A stretch of 64,000 nucleotides of DNA from Nymphalis io (Eukaryota; Arthropoda; Insecta; Lepidoptera; Nymphalidae), in the NCBI RefSeq assembly GCF_905147045.1, contig NC_065918.1, positions 17,360,001-17,424,000 of the forward strand, written 5' to 3'. Made by a program: the position numbers and the translations under genes. Below the pieces are notes generated by a model. It did not search any database. It was given only the letters and a program-made list of their open reading frames with translations, and was not told the DNA's origin. Shown piece by piece: positions 34,201-49,500 of this stretch; within the stretch, counting starts at the first letter, position 1, and every line of letters starts with the position of its first letter.

Positions 34201-37200
34201 CGCTTCAACAACAAACACGCAGTAATAAACACTGCAGTATTACGGTAAAGTGTTTTAACTAAACTCGTTAAATGCGAAACTTGTTGGAAATGGAGCGAGA
34301 ACGTCTATAAGTACCGGGCAAAGGCTGAAAAGTAATTCAAATCCGTTTTATTTGAGTGTCGTCATACCTTTTATATTCTCGTATCTTAGTTCTGCTACGA
34401 TCTGCTTCAACGGATGGAATCTGTAACCATCACTTGGAGGTGCGGAGTCGTGCCAGCCCGTGTGGGGCGCTACCACCCGAGTGGGTGGTTGTCTCATATA
34501 AGTAAAAATCATATACTACCGCTCATCAGCAATACTTAGCAGCGTTGTGTTTGGTGTTTGAAGGGTGGTTGGCCAGTATATCTAGAGGCACAAGAGACAT
34601 ACCATCTTAGTTCCCAAGGTTCGTGGCGAGGTCTTTGCAAGGGATGGTCAATATTTCTTATAGTGCCAATAGTCTACGGTTGGTGATGATCACTTACCAT
34701 CAGAACACCAATTTTCCATTCCACCTACCTTATTGAAACGAAACAAAAAACAAACTATTAAGTCAACACTTAAATATATAATTATTAAATGGCAATATTA
34801 TTGAAAAATATCGAAGTTTATCTTTTGACATTCTCGCTATAAGTCATTCAGTAGTGTTTGATGTCCGACTAGTGAGACCCTCTGGAGGACCCTCTGGAGG
34901 ACCCTCTGGAGGACCCTCTGGAGGACCCTCTGGAGGACCCTCTGGAGGACCCTCTGGAGGACCTACTGGAGGACCTACTGGAGTACATCAAGGGTAAGAT
35001 ACATCAAGGGCTTATCACCATTCTAATTAACTTCCTAATACACTTTATAATTATCGCAATAGCGATCTTATATGCCTGGTAGTTCGGATAGTGGTCATAT
35101 TAATAACGGATGCCCGATTTGCTGATTGCGTCTGCAGTCTGTATAATGCAAAATTGTTACACATTGAAAGAATTTTAACATATTTTTTGTTAAAAGTCAT
35201 TAAGTTTTGTACCAAATGTTTTTAATTTCATGGTTGGTGATTCGAAATGTACCGTTCTCTTTGAACATATTCAAAGTCGTCTTCGTTCCGTATGGCTCGT
35301 GTTCGTATTGTATCACAGATTACGTGTCTGTGAACGTTTATTAGGAAAGTGCGCATTTCATTTGATTATAATACTTATAAAACATGGTACCAAGCCCTAA
35401 AAGATTATTATATATAAAATACATCTGTATGTAATAATAATTATTTGGAGCGCAATCCCCTAAACTGCTAGCCTTGAGTCGAATGACATGTTGTGTGACT
35501 TTAAGAGTCCTGACCAGACTTTCTCGCAAGATTCTTCTTCATCGTTACGTCCGGGCGGGGGGGGGGGGGGTGCGTATCATCTGTTATCTCCCAGTGTTAT
35601 ATCGGTTCTGTTAAAACATTGTTTTTTTTACTCTTTACATAAATTGCATATAAATAGTAGAATATATTTTTTTTAAAGCTGCCGTTAGAAAATACAAAAA
35701 TATTTATAGAAAAAACATGTTTAAGCGTGTTATTTCATAACACTGACGTATCTTGGGCGGGAGCCAACTGACGCCCACTTCTTGACTGACTGAGCCGTCC
35801 AAATAGCTCGACTTACTTAAAGCTTTGTAAATTCCCCGTTGGCTGTGTTCATGCTGCCGAGCAGCTGCCGCGGCGAATCAAATCTTATAACTTTAGGAAC
35901 ACTCTGGGCGACTTACGCGATGCGTATTATTTATCGTTAATCTATGATTTTTAAAATAGACTTAATTCAAATTCATATACGGACGCCGAACCTTTACATA
36001 CAGAAATATATAAATATTAAATTTTTGAAAAGAATTAGCGATACAAAAGTATTATGTAACATTTTATAAAGTATTTTACTGTTCATAGGAATACGTGCAC
36101 GTAATCTCTCTGTCGATTGGCACAGAAAACGCTGGATTTCTTCGACATCATATTACACTGTATCAGTTGTAATATTGCAAAAAAATGTTCAAATTTTTTT
36201 AGGATATTTTCAATTTTTCTTATTGCCTAGCTTTACCTAGCTAGTATCGGCGCACACACAACATTTGTTAAAATCGGGTATTTCAACTTATACTCCGCTT
36301 ACACTGTTAGCTTCTAGTAAAGCATAATAAATTAAGTTAACATGTACTGAATATTGATGAAGTCAGAAAGTCTCATTGCCAGGCTCTGGGTGGATGCAAC
36401 CCGTGACCTCGACCTTAGAATATTATCGAGTGATTAGTTGTATTAATATCGTTCCAAAAAAGCCTTGTGGAAAGGGCTATCTGACATAAGCAACGTTTAT
36501 GTCCTAATATAAATATAAAGAATAAAACTGAATTATTTTTTTATAAACGAATTATATTTAAGAGCGATCCCTTACATAAATATTTATTCGTATATCTTTT
36601 GTAATTCCTTTAATGAAAAACATCCGGTAACGAATTTACAGTTGTCAAAAAAAATTGTATTCTAATAAATTAATAAGATACGTGTATCGTAAATTGACGG
36701 GCCACGGCCGCGCAACCGGTTGCTCGTTTTATGAGTATGTACACTGACCGACCGATGACCGGTCGTAGGACTACGTGAAAAATTCACTAATAAGTACTGT
36801 TTGTAAATTGCATATTCGAATAGACGATAATGTATATAGCAGAATAATATACATCTCATATGATTATGAGAGGTGTTTGCAATTTAAGTAAACAAATATA
36901 AGTTTATAAATCTGTTGTTGGCCAGTATCGTCTTCTTACAAAACCTTAACTTTTTACAGTTTACCCGTTGAACACGAGGAGCGTTGTACTCATATGAAAT
37001 AAAACCCTCGATTCGTAAAATTTTGAATTGAATAATAAAATTGTTAAATTCAAAATTATATTTTTGAATACATGATGCAAATATGTTCGTAATGAGTGTA
37101 CTTGTGTACTGAAATGGAGTTCGTAATAAGATCCGAGTGTTGTATACGAAAATAGACGCGCGAAAAGAGCTCGTTCGCCTCGTCACCGCTGACTCACTCG

Positions 37201-40200
37201 TATCCGAGAAACATAGATTTTATACCAGAGTGCGGTCAGGCTATCTCCAGATTATGCAGATTTGATTACAACAGCTCTTAATCAATAAATTGAATAATTT
37301 TAATATTAATGTGGTTTAACGATTATTTTAGATTTTAAGTTAACAATGTCACGTGATATATTTTAAATACATTTTGAAATAGCCATTTTGATTTGCTTAA
37401 AGAATTATTTAATTGTTACAGTTGAAAGTGCTGGTGGCGAACGCATACCGATCACTTCAGGAAGACCTGGAGATTTATCTCCACCGATTTTCGAGCAGAT
37501 ATTTAAGAATGCAAGATTTGCGCAAGGTGGCAACGCTAAATTTGAAGGAAAACTTAGAGGAAACCCAACGCCTGTTGTGTCATGGACCAGAAAGAAGGCA
37601 CCGTTGGTAGAATGCAACAAATACAGCATGAGTTACAATGAGCAAACTGGCGATGTATCTCTGCTCATTAAACAGATAGGACCTGGTGATGAAGGAGAAT
37701 ACACATGCACAGCGCGAAACCAATATGGTGAAGCGATTTGTTCAGTTTATATTCAACCCGAAGGTGTACCAGTGACCACCCATCAAGCTTCACAGCAGCA
37801 AAGCTACAAGCATGTTAGTGAAAGCGTTGAGCACAAATCTTATGGAACACAAGAATATTCAACCGAACAGTCTCGTCAATCTCACAGGTACGCTTATACA
37901 AATGGTTCCGATATTTCATCTACAGAAGATTTCAAGGTTGACACTTTTGAATATAGACTATTGAGAGAAGTTTCTTTTAGAGAAACGATTACTAAGAGAT
38001 TCATTGGTGAAACTGATATTCATATAAACACAGAAGTTGACAAATCTTTGGGACCAGTGTCGCCACCAAAAATATTTCAAAAACCTAGGAATTCTAAACT
38101 ACAGGAAGGTGCCGATGCACAGTTTCAAGTGCAAGTGTCGGGTAATCCTCGACCTCGTGTAACGTGGTTTAAAAATGGCCAGAGAATAGTTAACTCAAAC
38201 AAACATAACATTATAAATACAAATAATCAAACGATCCTTAGAATAAGAAATACGCAAAAGTCTGATTCTGGTCACTACACTCTTTTAGCTGAAAACCCCA
38301 ATGGATGTATTGTTACTTCTGCGTACCTTGCTGTAGAATCTCCTCAAGAAACATACGGACAAGACCAAAAGTCACAGTATGTAATTGATACTCAACAAGT
38401 AGAGACTGAAAGAATAGAAGTAAGTGAAAAAGCCCTTGCTCCGCAATTTGTAAAAGTCTGCCAAGACCGTGATGTAACTGAGGGAAAAATGACGCGATTC
38501 GATTGCCGCGTCACAGGCAGACCTTATCCAGAAGTCACGTGGTTCATTAACGAGAAACAAATTCGAGACGATTATAATCATAAGATTTTAGTAAACGAAT
38601 CTGGTAATCATGCGCTTATGATTACGAATGTTGACCTTAGTGATAGCGGTGTGATAACTTGTGTAGCACGAAACAAAAGTGGAGAAACATCTTTTCAATG
38701 CCGATTGAACGTAATAGAAAAAGAGCAAGTGGTAGCTCCGAAATTTGTTGAACGTTTTAGTACTTTGAACGTGAGAGAAGGAGAACCTGTTATACTGAAA
38801 GCGCGAACAGTCGGCACACCTACACCGCGAATCACATGGCAGAAGGACGGCGCTCCGATTATACCCAATCCAGAGCTACGAATAAATACCGAAGGTGGAG
38901 CCTCGACATTGGACATACCTAGAGCCAAGGCGTCGGATGCGGCATGGTATCAGTGTACTGCACAAAATGTCGCAGGCTCCACAGCCACTCGGGCGAGGCT
39001 TTATGTAGAAGTACCAAAAGAGCCCCCACCTGAGCAAAAACGTCTGCACTTACCGCGGCCTACGAAAATTATTGAGCCAGAGTAAGTATTATATTTTACT
39101 ATTATTCCGAATTTCAATACTTGTTAATTTTCTTGAAATATAATTTTACTATTAACCATTTTAGGCCCGCGCCTGGACCAGAAGTGATATACTTAAGGCA
39201 CGTGGAAAGAGCACGACCATACGTTCCTCCGGGTGAAGAAGACCGCGTTTATCCTCCACCACAGTTCATAGTGCCACTAAAAAGTGTAACACAAATGGAA
39301 GGCGGTAAAATTCATTTTGAAACGAGAATAGAACCGGTCGGAGACCCAACGATGAGAATTGAGTGGTTAAAAAATGGACAAAGTATTGAAGCCAGTAAGT
39401 AACCTTTTTATACTAAAATTAAAATAAAGTGCGTATATATTATTTGACGTATGAATACAGATCGATGAGTAAAATTTGGCTATTTTTATAGTAATTACGT
39501 TGCAGATATTTAAGCTATTTATCATCTTGGACCTCAAGACAATACTTACAGTTTCGACACAATATATTTTCAACAATATTATGTATATATGTTCACAATA
39601 ACTGTGTAAACACGAAAAGTAAACCTGTAGAGCTATTCCAGAACACAGGCTCTGTTGATACGTAGACGTATACGCGTGTGACAAGTTTACGATACAATTA
39701 GCTTCTTTACTATATTTTCCTTAGTCGCCGTGCACGAGAAGATGATTACAAATTTCGGTTAAGTTTCACGTTTCCTTGCCATTAGACATTTAAATTATGT
39801 ATGATTTTAAATTACTTGTTTTTAATTAACACACGGGCCTTATATACAGTCTGCTCCAATGGGAAAAGGAAAGAAGGTGAATAAACAACTTTGACCTTGA
39901 ATTGACATGACACGGGAGTTAGACTAGTGAGGAGGACATTACTGAATGAGTAGGTTAATGAATGAACGATAAAGTAAGGAATTATATAGAAAAGATATTT
40001 AGTCCACATTTCGAATGATGTGTTTGTTTAAATAATTTTAGTAAAATTAGTTTCTTTGATTGAAATATGGACTAACCTGACCCGACTATCAGGCCTTGAC
40101 TTTAACAGGGGCTCTCCCTTTTTTGGAGAAAATTTCTAGCTTATTCCACCACGCCGCAAGCACGAGATGAATTATAAACACAAATTTAAACATATGAAAA

Positions 40201-40334
40201 TTCAGTGGTTCTTTCGATTTTTTCGATTCACGATCATCGGTTAAGATTCGCGCGTTCTAACCACTAGGCCATCTCGGCCTTATAGGAATGAAATTGCATT
40301 GTTTTTATATTTCATTTTATATTCATTTTAATAT

Positions 40335-40401
<67 letters not shown>

Positions 40402-40525
40402 ATATGGATTGCAGGTAAAATAAATACAATTATTAAACAAAAATAAAATTGATTCAGTTTCTGAGCTCTCAAAATATAGAGTATATTTTGAGTATCTTGT
40501 TAACTATATATATATATATATAGTT

Positions 40526-40577
<52 letters not shown>

Positions 40578-43500
40578 GGATGTAATATCCTGGCACATTA
40601 TTCACACACGGCCATCTGATCCCAAACTAAGCAGAGCTTCTACTATGAAAACCAGACAACTGATATACTACTGATATACATATACTACTTTTCTTTTGTA
40701 AATACATACTTATATAGATAATTACACCCAGACTCAGGACAAAGAGACATGTTCATGCACACAAATGTCTCTCCTGGGTGGAAATCGAACCACAACCTTC
40801 GGCGTAAAAGGCAAGTATTTACCAACCACGTCAACGGCCCGTTGTTTAGGTAGCTTTCTATTTTTTTTTACAAATATTTCATACAACATATTTCAAACAA
40901 ATTAATAAGCATATATCTATTAAAAAAAATCTAAAATTTATCAAAGACAAAGCTAAAATAATGTATTTCGAATTATATAAATTAATTTGTTCTCCATTTG
41001 TTTAGCGAACGTCCTTGGTCGAGATCGTAATAATCATTGTCAGTTCATAGAAAAATGCCGTCCCGAATGTCGGCAAAACTGTTTTCGGAACTTTGGAAGT
41101 AAAATTAATATAGAATTAAGTAATTAATCGAAATATTGCTGTAATACAAATAGAGGTATATTTATGAAGAACTGTTCGTAGTGCATAATATAGCGGAGTT
41201 ATCAGGAAATCACTTGCATTATTAAAATATTAAGTTTTAGTCATTTCTATTGTCATTGGAATAGACTGTGTATTATTAATTATTAAATATCACAACTACT
41301 GAGTTTAGTTTAGCGTCTGCGTTCTGAAACGCGGGTAGATTTACGTTTAGTATAATCTTGTAAGATGACGATTCAAAGACGCTTCTAAGAGCCTACTTGA
41401 ATAAACTATTTATTTGATTTAGATTTTTTATTCAAATTGTATAAGTAGTTCTTTATTATGTTATACTTATTTTGTTATAGGTTCAAGATTTACTTCAGTA
41501 TTCCGTTTCGGATATATTTCTTTAGACATGCTCAGTCTTAATATTCAAGATAGTGGTGAATATACATGCCGGGCAGTAAGTGCTACTGGGTTGGCAGAAA
41601 CCAAAGCAATGTTGCAAGTGACTCCAAGATCGACCATTGAAAGAGCAAGTCAACATCCAGAAAGCTTACAATATATTCAGCAATTAGAAGACTACTCCAA
41701 ATATCAACATCAGGAGTCTATTGAAGAACAAATATCACAAAGACCACAATTCATAAGACCATTACAAGATCTTGGGGAATTACAAGAAGGCCGGAATGCA
41801 CATTTTGAAGCGCAACTTACTCCAGTTAGTGACCCTACTATGAGGGTCGAATGGTACAAAGATGGCAAGTCTATTACAGCCAGCTCGCGAATCACAGCAA
41901 TCTTCAACTTCGGCTACGTCTCCCTTAACATCATGCACCTACGGGCTGAAGATGCAGGTTCGTATACAGTGAGAGCTGTTAATAGGTTAGGCGAAGCTGT
42001 CAGTACCGCATCGATCCAAGTAGCTGCTAGAAGTACGGTTACGGCTGACCTTGGTATACCTGAACAACGTAGATACATAGAGAAGACTGAGCAGCTGGAA
42101 GCTTATCAACAACAACAGCATCAAAAGTACTATCAGGAAATACCAGATAGTACCCAGAGACCAGAATTTAAAACACCGATCAAAGATCAAATAAACATAA
42201 AAGAAGGCGGTTTTGCGCATTTTGAAGCTCGCCTTGAACCAATAGGCGACTCCACACTTAGAGTGGAATGGTTAAAAGATGGACGTCCAGTTGAAGCTAG
42301 TTCACGAATTACTACGTTCTTCAATTTCGGATATGTAGCTTTAACTATAAAGTCTGTAACTATTCATGATGCCGGTCACTACACATGTCGAGCCTATAAT
42401 GCACTTGGTCAAGCTGCTACCAGTGCCAATCTGACTATAGTTACAAGAAAAGATATTATAGCTGAATCACAGCATCCTGGTGGACTAGAAAAAATTCAGT
42501 ACTTAGAAGATTCTAGTAAGTATTCGAGACGAACGGACGAAGATGTTAGAATTACCCAAAAACCTAGATTCCTTGGTCCTTTGAAAGGAACGAATAAGAT
42601 TGTAGAAGGACAAAGCGCGCATTTTGAGGCAAGAGTAGAGCCACAAAATGATTTGACAATGAATGTCGAATGGTATTTCAATGGAAAGCAAATTAAATCG
42701 GCTAATCGAATCCAAGCTTATCACAATTTCGGCTATGTTGCTTTAGACATTACTAGTGTTCGTGCTGAAGATGCTGGCGTATATACGGTGGTAGCGCGTA
42801 ATGCTGCTGGAGAAGCACAACTCAGTGCTTCTATGTTGGTTGAAAGTAAGTAAAAAAAAGAAACTATTTGTTTAGTGTTTTTAATGTCAATATTTATTAA
42901 CTCTTTATTGTGTTTTTCACTTTTTTAGCCCGCTCTAGTATTGATACTTCAAGTATACATCGTGGCCTGTACGAAAAAACACGACAAATAGAAGAATCAA
43001 AATTCGTTGAACCAATGTATCATATTGAAGAAATTTCAAAATCAAAGCCGGTTTTTGTACAACCCCTGTCGGATCCCCAACCTGTTTCCGAAGGTAAAAA
43101 TATTCACCTCGAGTGTCGACTGGAACCTATGGGTGATCCTACAATGAGAGTTGAATGGTTCCATAATGGAAGAGCAGTCACAGTAGGATCTCGATTTAGG
43201 ACTTACTACGATTTTGGCTTTGTAGCATTGGATATTATACATGCTACTTCGGTTGATTCAGGTGAATATACTGTTAGAGCAGTAAATCATTTGGGGTCAG
43301 CGCACACATCAGCAATGGTGAGAATTATTGAAAGATCAGATATCTTAACTGACACTCAAAATGAGCAAGCTGTGGAACAAATTCAAATGCTAGAAGATGC
43401 GAGCCGTCGTAATAAGCACGTGCAAGAAGATATAACTGTCATGCAAGCACCACAATTTTCAAGGGCGTTGCATAATATTGAAACCGTAGAAGGTACTAAT

Positions 43501-46500
43501 GTACACTTAGAATGTCGACTACAACCAGTCGGAGATCCTACTATGAAAGTAGAATGGTTCTGCAATGGTAGACCGATTAAAACAGGTCACAGGTTTAGAC
43601 CAGCTTACGAATTTGACTATGTCGCCTTGGATCTTTTAAGCGTATATCCAGAAGACTCCGGGGTATATACATGTCAAGCAACAAATCAATTAGGAGAAGC
43701 TGTCACATCTTGTGCCTTGCGAGTAATGGCAAAGAAAGACTTAATTTTTGAATCACAGCATCCTTCTGGCTTAGAAAAAATTCAATATTTAGAAGATACT
43801 TCTCGTTATAAAAAATCAGATGTTGTTGATGAATTTATAAGCATCAAACCACGATTTATAACAAAGCCAAAGTCAATTGACAGTGTTAAAGAAGGTAACC
43901 ACGTTCACTTTGAATGTAAGCTTGAACCAGTTACTGACTCAAATCTAAAAGTTGAATGGTTTAAAAATGGCCAACCAGTTACAATTGGTCACAGATTTAG
44001 ACCAATACACGATTTTGGATACGTAGCCCTTGATATAATAGATCTGATAGCCGAAGATTCAGGTATTTATACATGTAGAGCTGTTAACCTTGTCGGCTCC
44101 GATGAAGTAAATTGCAAACTAACGTGTCGGGAAACGGCTGACATTATAAGAGCTACTCAGAATGAAGTAGGTTTAGAGCAGATTCAAGTTTTAGAAGACA
44201 GATCAAAATATCATAGAACTGATATTATTGATGAAATAACCACTCAAGCGCCCATATTTACAACATCATTGAAAAATGTCGAAATCAAAGAAGGACAACG
44301 AGCCCACTTTGAATGTAGACTCATTCCTGTTTCTGATGCAACAATGAAAGTAGAATGGTATCATAATAATAAGCCTCTAAAAAGTGGTTCTAGATTTACG
44401 GAGACAAACAACTTTGGTTTTGTTGCACTCGACATTATGTCTTGTTTGCCAGAAGACTCGGGTACATACACCTGTAGAGCAATCAATGCTCTTGGTGAAG
44501 CTGTAACATCGGGTACTGCAATAGTACATTCGAAGAAATCAATTTACCTGGAGTCCCAGCATGAAGGTGCTTTACCAAGACTAACACAGCTAGAAGATTC
44601 CACAAGACATCAAAGGCAATCGACGCAAGAAGAACTAGTGACTCAAGCGCCTGTTTTTACTTTGCCCATGAAGGACATACGAGTTGCAGAAAATCAAGCA
44701 GTTCACTTCGAAGCTAGACTTATTCCAGTAGGTGATCCTAAATTAAGAGTTGAGTGGTTAAGAAATGGAGTTTCTATTGAAGCTTGTAAGTATATTAAAA
44801 TATTGTTTTAATATTACATCGATTAGTTCATACGTTTCATGCGGTTTTAATATTTTTAGCAAATCGCATCACTACCATGCATGACTTTGGCTACGTTGCT
44901 CTCAACATGAAGTATGTGAATCCCGAAGACTCGGGTACCTACACCTGTCGAGCAATAAATGAACTTGGAGAAGCTGTTACATCGTCTACCCTCTTCGTTC
45001 AATGTATGTACTTACAATATTTAATTAATTGTAATTCCTAATGATGATCGACTACTGTTTGTTTTTATTTTCGTTTGGTTATTATGCGAATTGATACCTA
45101 CATAAGTAATATTTTTTAGCTAAAGCATCTTTACAATTAGAAACAGTACATGAAACTGCCTTGCAAAAAATACGACAGTTAGAAGATACATCCCGCTATC
45201 AACGCAGGGAAGAAGTCGAGGTTGCTGTAAATCAAGTTCCTCGATTTATTACACAATTAAATGGTCCTTCTAAATTAGTCGAAGGGCAAAGTGCACATTA
45301 TGAATGTAGAATAGAACCCTATCCCGACCCAACAATGCGAGTCGAATGGTACTTCAATGGGAAAGTCTTACAAAGTGGGCATCGTTATCGCACGGCTTAT
45401 GATTTTGGCTTCGCAGCCCTTGATATTCTGACAGTATACGGAGAAGATTCTGGTGAATATACTTGTAAAGTTATAAATAACTTAGGTCAAGCTGCATCAT
45501 CTATCAAACTAAATGTTCAATGTAAGTAATTTTTAAAATATGTATTCTCTATTTATATTTAGTCAACGGTCAAACGCTGGCTTATTAATAAAAAAAAAAT
45601 CTCTGCTTTATATAAACATTTCATTTATTTTTTAAGCGATCTCTATACTAAACTAAATCTAATTTGGCGGACCTAACACCGATCTCTAGGGCTTAAATAT
45701 GATACCAGTTCTTTAGTCCTGTTAAATAACTTTAGATTAAAGATCGTGTAAAGCAAAGTTGGCACCAGATAATGTTTTGAATTGTTTCATAATGTTAAAA
45801 TTATTTTTTAGCAAAAGAATCAATTATTAGAGATACACAGCATGAGAGTGCTTTGGAAAAAATTCAATATCTTGAAGATGATAGTAGATACAAGCGAGTG
45901 GTCCGAGATGAGGGTTTTATTGCCGAGAAACCTCAATTTGGAAAACCTCTTAAAAATGTACACGTTGCGGAAGGACTACCGATACATCTAGAGGCCACCT
46001 TAACACCCGTTAATGATCCTACAATGCGAGTCGAATGGTATTGTAATGGAAGACCTATTCAACAAGGCCACCGATTTAAGACTACTTATGACTTTGGTTA
46101 TGTCGCGTTGGATGTTTTGTATGCTTATGCAGAAGATTCTGGAACTTACATGTGTAAGGCGACAAATGCAGTCGGTGAAGCAGTAACAACCAGTTCTGTG
46201 AATGTGGATGGTAAGTATTTCGATTTTGTTATTAGCACATTTTATATTTTTAAATAGTTATCATAAATTAATGAATAAAAACTTTTTTTTGCTAGCCATG
46301 GCTACTTTATATCTGGAAACATTAGATGAACAACGCTTGAAAAAAATCAAAGAACTCGAGCAATACGAAAGACCAAAAGCTGTCGAAGAAGATAAACCCG
46401 GTCAACGACCTGTGTTCTTAACTGCTTTAACTAGTCTAGAGAACCTTAAAGAAGGTGACCGTGCTCACTTTGAATGTAGAGTAGAGCCTATCAATGATCC

Positions 46501-49500
46501 TGATCTCAAAATTGAGTGGTTCCTTAATGGTAAAAAAATAAAGACAGGTCACAGATTTAGAACAACACATGACTTCGGATATGTCGCATTGGATATATTA
46601 TATTCTTACGCTGAAGATTCTGGAACGTACATGTGTAAAGCCACTAACAAACTCGGAGAAGCAGTTAATACGTGCACGTTGAAGGTTGCAAGTAAGTATA
46701 ATTATTATTATCTTCTTAAAGTCCTAGTGAAATTGCCACAAATTACGATTATATGTTGTAGGTTTTTACATCATGGTTGTTTGATATACAATAAAAATGA
46801 CAAATAAATAAATTGCAATTACCTTGCAATTTATTTAGTTGAGTTGCTTGCAAACTACTTGCAATTGTATTATTAACTTTGTTTTTGTAGGTCATCGAAA
46901 TATTATCTTAGACACTCAACATCCTAATGGCCTTGAGAAAATAAGACAACTAGAGGCCCAAGGTCATCAAGCAAGAATAGAAGTTGAAGAGCCTAAGATT
47001 TCACCACCAAGATTTGTAACGGAACTCAGGGGAACAACCCATGTTTTTGAGGGTCAAACGGCACATTTTGAATGCCAAGTTGAACCAGTACACGACCCTA
47101 ATTTACGCATTGAGTTCTATCACAACGGTAAAGCATTGCAATCTGCATCACGGTTCCATATAACTTTTGATTTTGGTTATGTGTCATTGGATATACAGCA
47201 CTGTGTCCCGGAAGACGCAGGTGAATATTCTGTAAAAGCGATTAATGCTCTTGGTCAGTGCACTTCATCGATATCCATGACAGTAACCGCAAAAGGTAGT
47301 ATTATATCGGAATCTCAACGTCCAGAAGGTCTCGAGAAAATTCGAGAGTTAGAATCAGCAGAACCATTTAAAAGGCCAGAAATACCTGAGCCCGTTACTA
47401 GGCAAAGACCTGTCTTTACTCAGCCTCTGCAAAATATCGATAATATTCAAGAGGGACAGACTGCTCACTTTGATTGTCGACTTATTCCTGTTGGAGATCC
47501 AACTCTCAAAGTTGAATGGTTCAGAAATGAAAAACTAATAGAGGACAGTTCAAGAATAACCAAAACACATGATTTTGGATATGTTTCTATGACTATTTCT
47601 CACGTGCGTGATGAAGATGAAGGAGTTTATATGTGTAGGGCATCGAATTTACTAGGAGAAGCAGTTACAACAGCTGCAATGAAAATAAAAAGTAAATCCT
47701 ATTTTTATATATTATACAAATTTTATATATATTGAAATAAAAATATACTTCAATTTAACAATTATCATATTTATTTTTATTAGCAAAAGCATCGATCCAA
47801 ATGGATACACAACATCCTGAAGGAATGAAGAAAATTCAAAAATTGGAAGAACCCTTGTCAAGAAAAGCCGAGGAACCAGAAAGAGAATTTGAGAAACCAA
47901 TCTTCACTCAGGTTTTGACCGGGCCATCTGAATTATGGGAGGGACAACACGCTCATTATGAGGCTCGAGTAGTTCCTGTTGGAGACCCCAGTCTGCGATT
48001 TGAATGGTATATAAACGGCGTTGAACTTAAAATGGGTATGTATATATTATTAAAAAAAAAATGTTTAATATTAGCGTATCGTAGCATAATATTGATCATT
48101 ACAAAAAATATTAAACTATTTTTGTACCATGCTTACTCATTTATTACCTTCAGAACTTTTAGTTCATTTCTGTGAACTATACAATTGTAAAAAAATACAG
48201 TGTTATTATATCACACGTCAAATACAGCAATAATTTCATTAAGAATAAATATTTTATTTTATTTGGTTTGTAAAATATGAGTTAACTGCTCGTCAACAAC
48301 GTCATAAAGATGAGTCCAATTTTCTTATGATCGATATAATAAAACAGATTAAGATAAAAACACAAAACAGACTATAAGAAATTTAATCCAATATTGTTTA
48401 ATAATTCCCAGGTTCGCGATTCCGCACTACTCACGATTTCGGTTTTGTTACGCTGGACATCAATTCAGTTGTTGCACAAGATGCAGGATTATATATGTGT
48501 AAGGCTATAAATAAGGCAGGCAGCACTGTGTCTTCTACTTCGCTAAAAGTAAAAACAAAATCAACAATTATTGATGAAGCCTTGAGACCTGAATCATGGC
48601 AAAAAATTCAATTGAAAGAGGCAGCAATGAACAAAGTGCCAGAAATGTTTATAGATACTAGTGTTCAACAGGCTCCCATATTTACCACCCACCTTAAAAG
48701 CTATGATAAGCTTGTTGAAGGGCAACATGTTTATTTAGAAGCCCAAGTTGAGCCACGGACGGATCCTAACTTAAGAATTGAGTGGTTTAAGAATGGAATA
48801 TCATTAACCACTGGATCAAGGCTAAAGAGTACTTTTGACTTTGGCTTAGTAACGCTCTCTATCAACTCCTTACGAATTGACGATTCGGGTATATATACAT
48901 GCAAAGCTACAAACTTAATGGGTGAAGCAGTTTCCACCGCTTCGATTAAAATTGAAGACCGTCATTGGCTGCTCGGTGAATCATTACACCCTCAGTCCTT
49001 AGACCGTATAGGAGCACTGGAACAACCTAAACCAAGTAAGCCTGAGTCACCAGAACCAGTTTATGAGACTCCTGTTTTTATTTCACATCTTAATAACATA
49101 ATATGCAAGGAGGGTGATAATATACACTTTGAGTGCAATGTCGAACCATCTAGAGACCCGACACTTAAGATTGAATGGTTCTTTAACAACAAACCTTTGC
49201 CGTCTGGGACTAGATATAAGAGTACGCATGATTTTAGCTATGTGTCATTGGACATTACGCACACGTATGAAGAAGATTCTGGTATTTTTACATGTAAAGC
49301 TACTAATAGCAAGGGATCTGCGACTACGTCAGGTTCTTTGAGGTGTACCGGAGATAAACACATTTATTTGGATACTCAACATCCACAAGGCAAAGCTGGT
49401 TTAGAAGCTGTTGAACAAGCAGAAGAAGCAAGACTCTCTAAAACAAGAAGAACATCTGTTCCAGATGTTGAATATCCGAAACCTGAATGGGTGGTACCAG

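Larger units (their letters stand above)
28253..37421 (+). other. sls intron 1 (9.2 kb)
   Basis: Opens with CpG-rich sequence up to about 28870, which may hold regulatory sites. It also holds an unassigned exon-like stretch (31159-31394), two family A repeats, a 12-base minisatellite and a G14 run, each listed separately. Large first introns often carry muscle enhancers, but nothing specific can be shown here. Confidence 0.7.
39395..41480 (+). other. sls intron 3 (2.1 kb) with SINEs and AT arrays
   Basis: Contains two minus-strand SINEs (40085-40280, 40576-40841), two long AT microsatellites and a palindrome between them. No hidden Ig exon seen. Confidence 0.85.

Noticed and set aside
36884..37186. 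100-codon minus-strand frame in intron 1
   Set aside because: AT-rich, no domain or exon signals, and length expected by chance.
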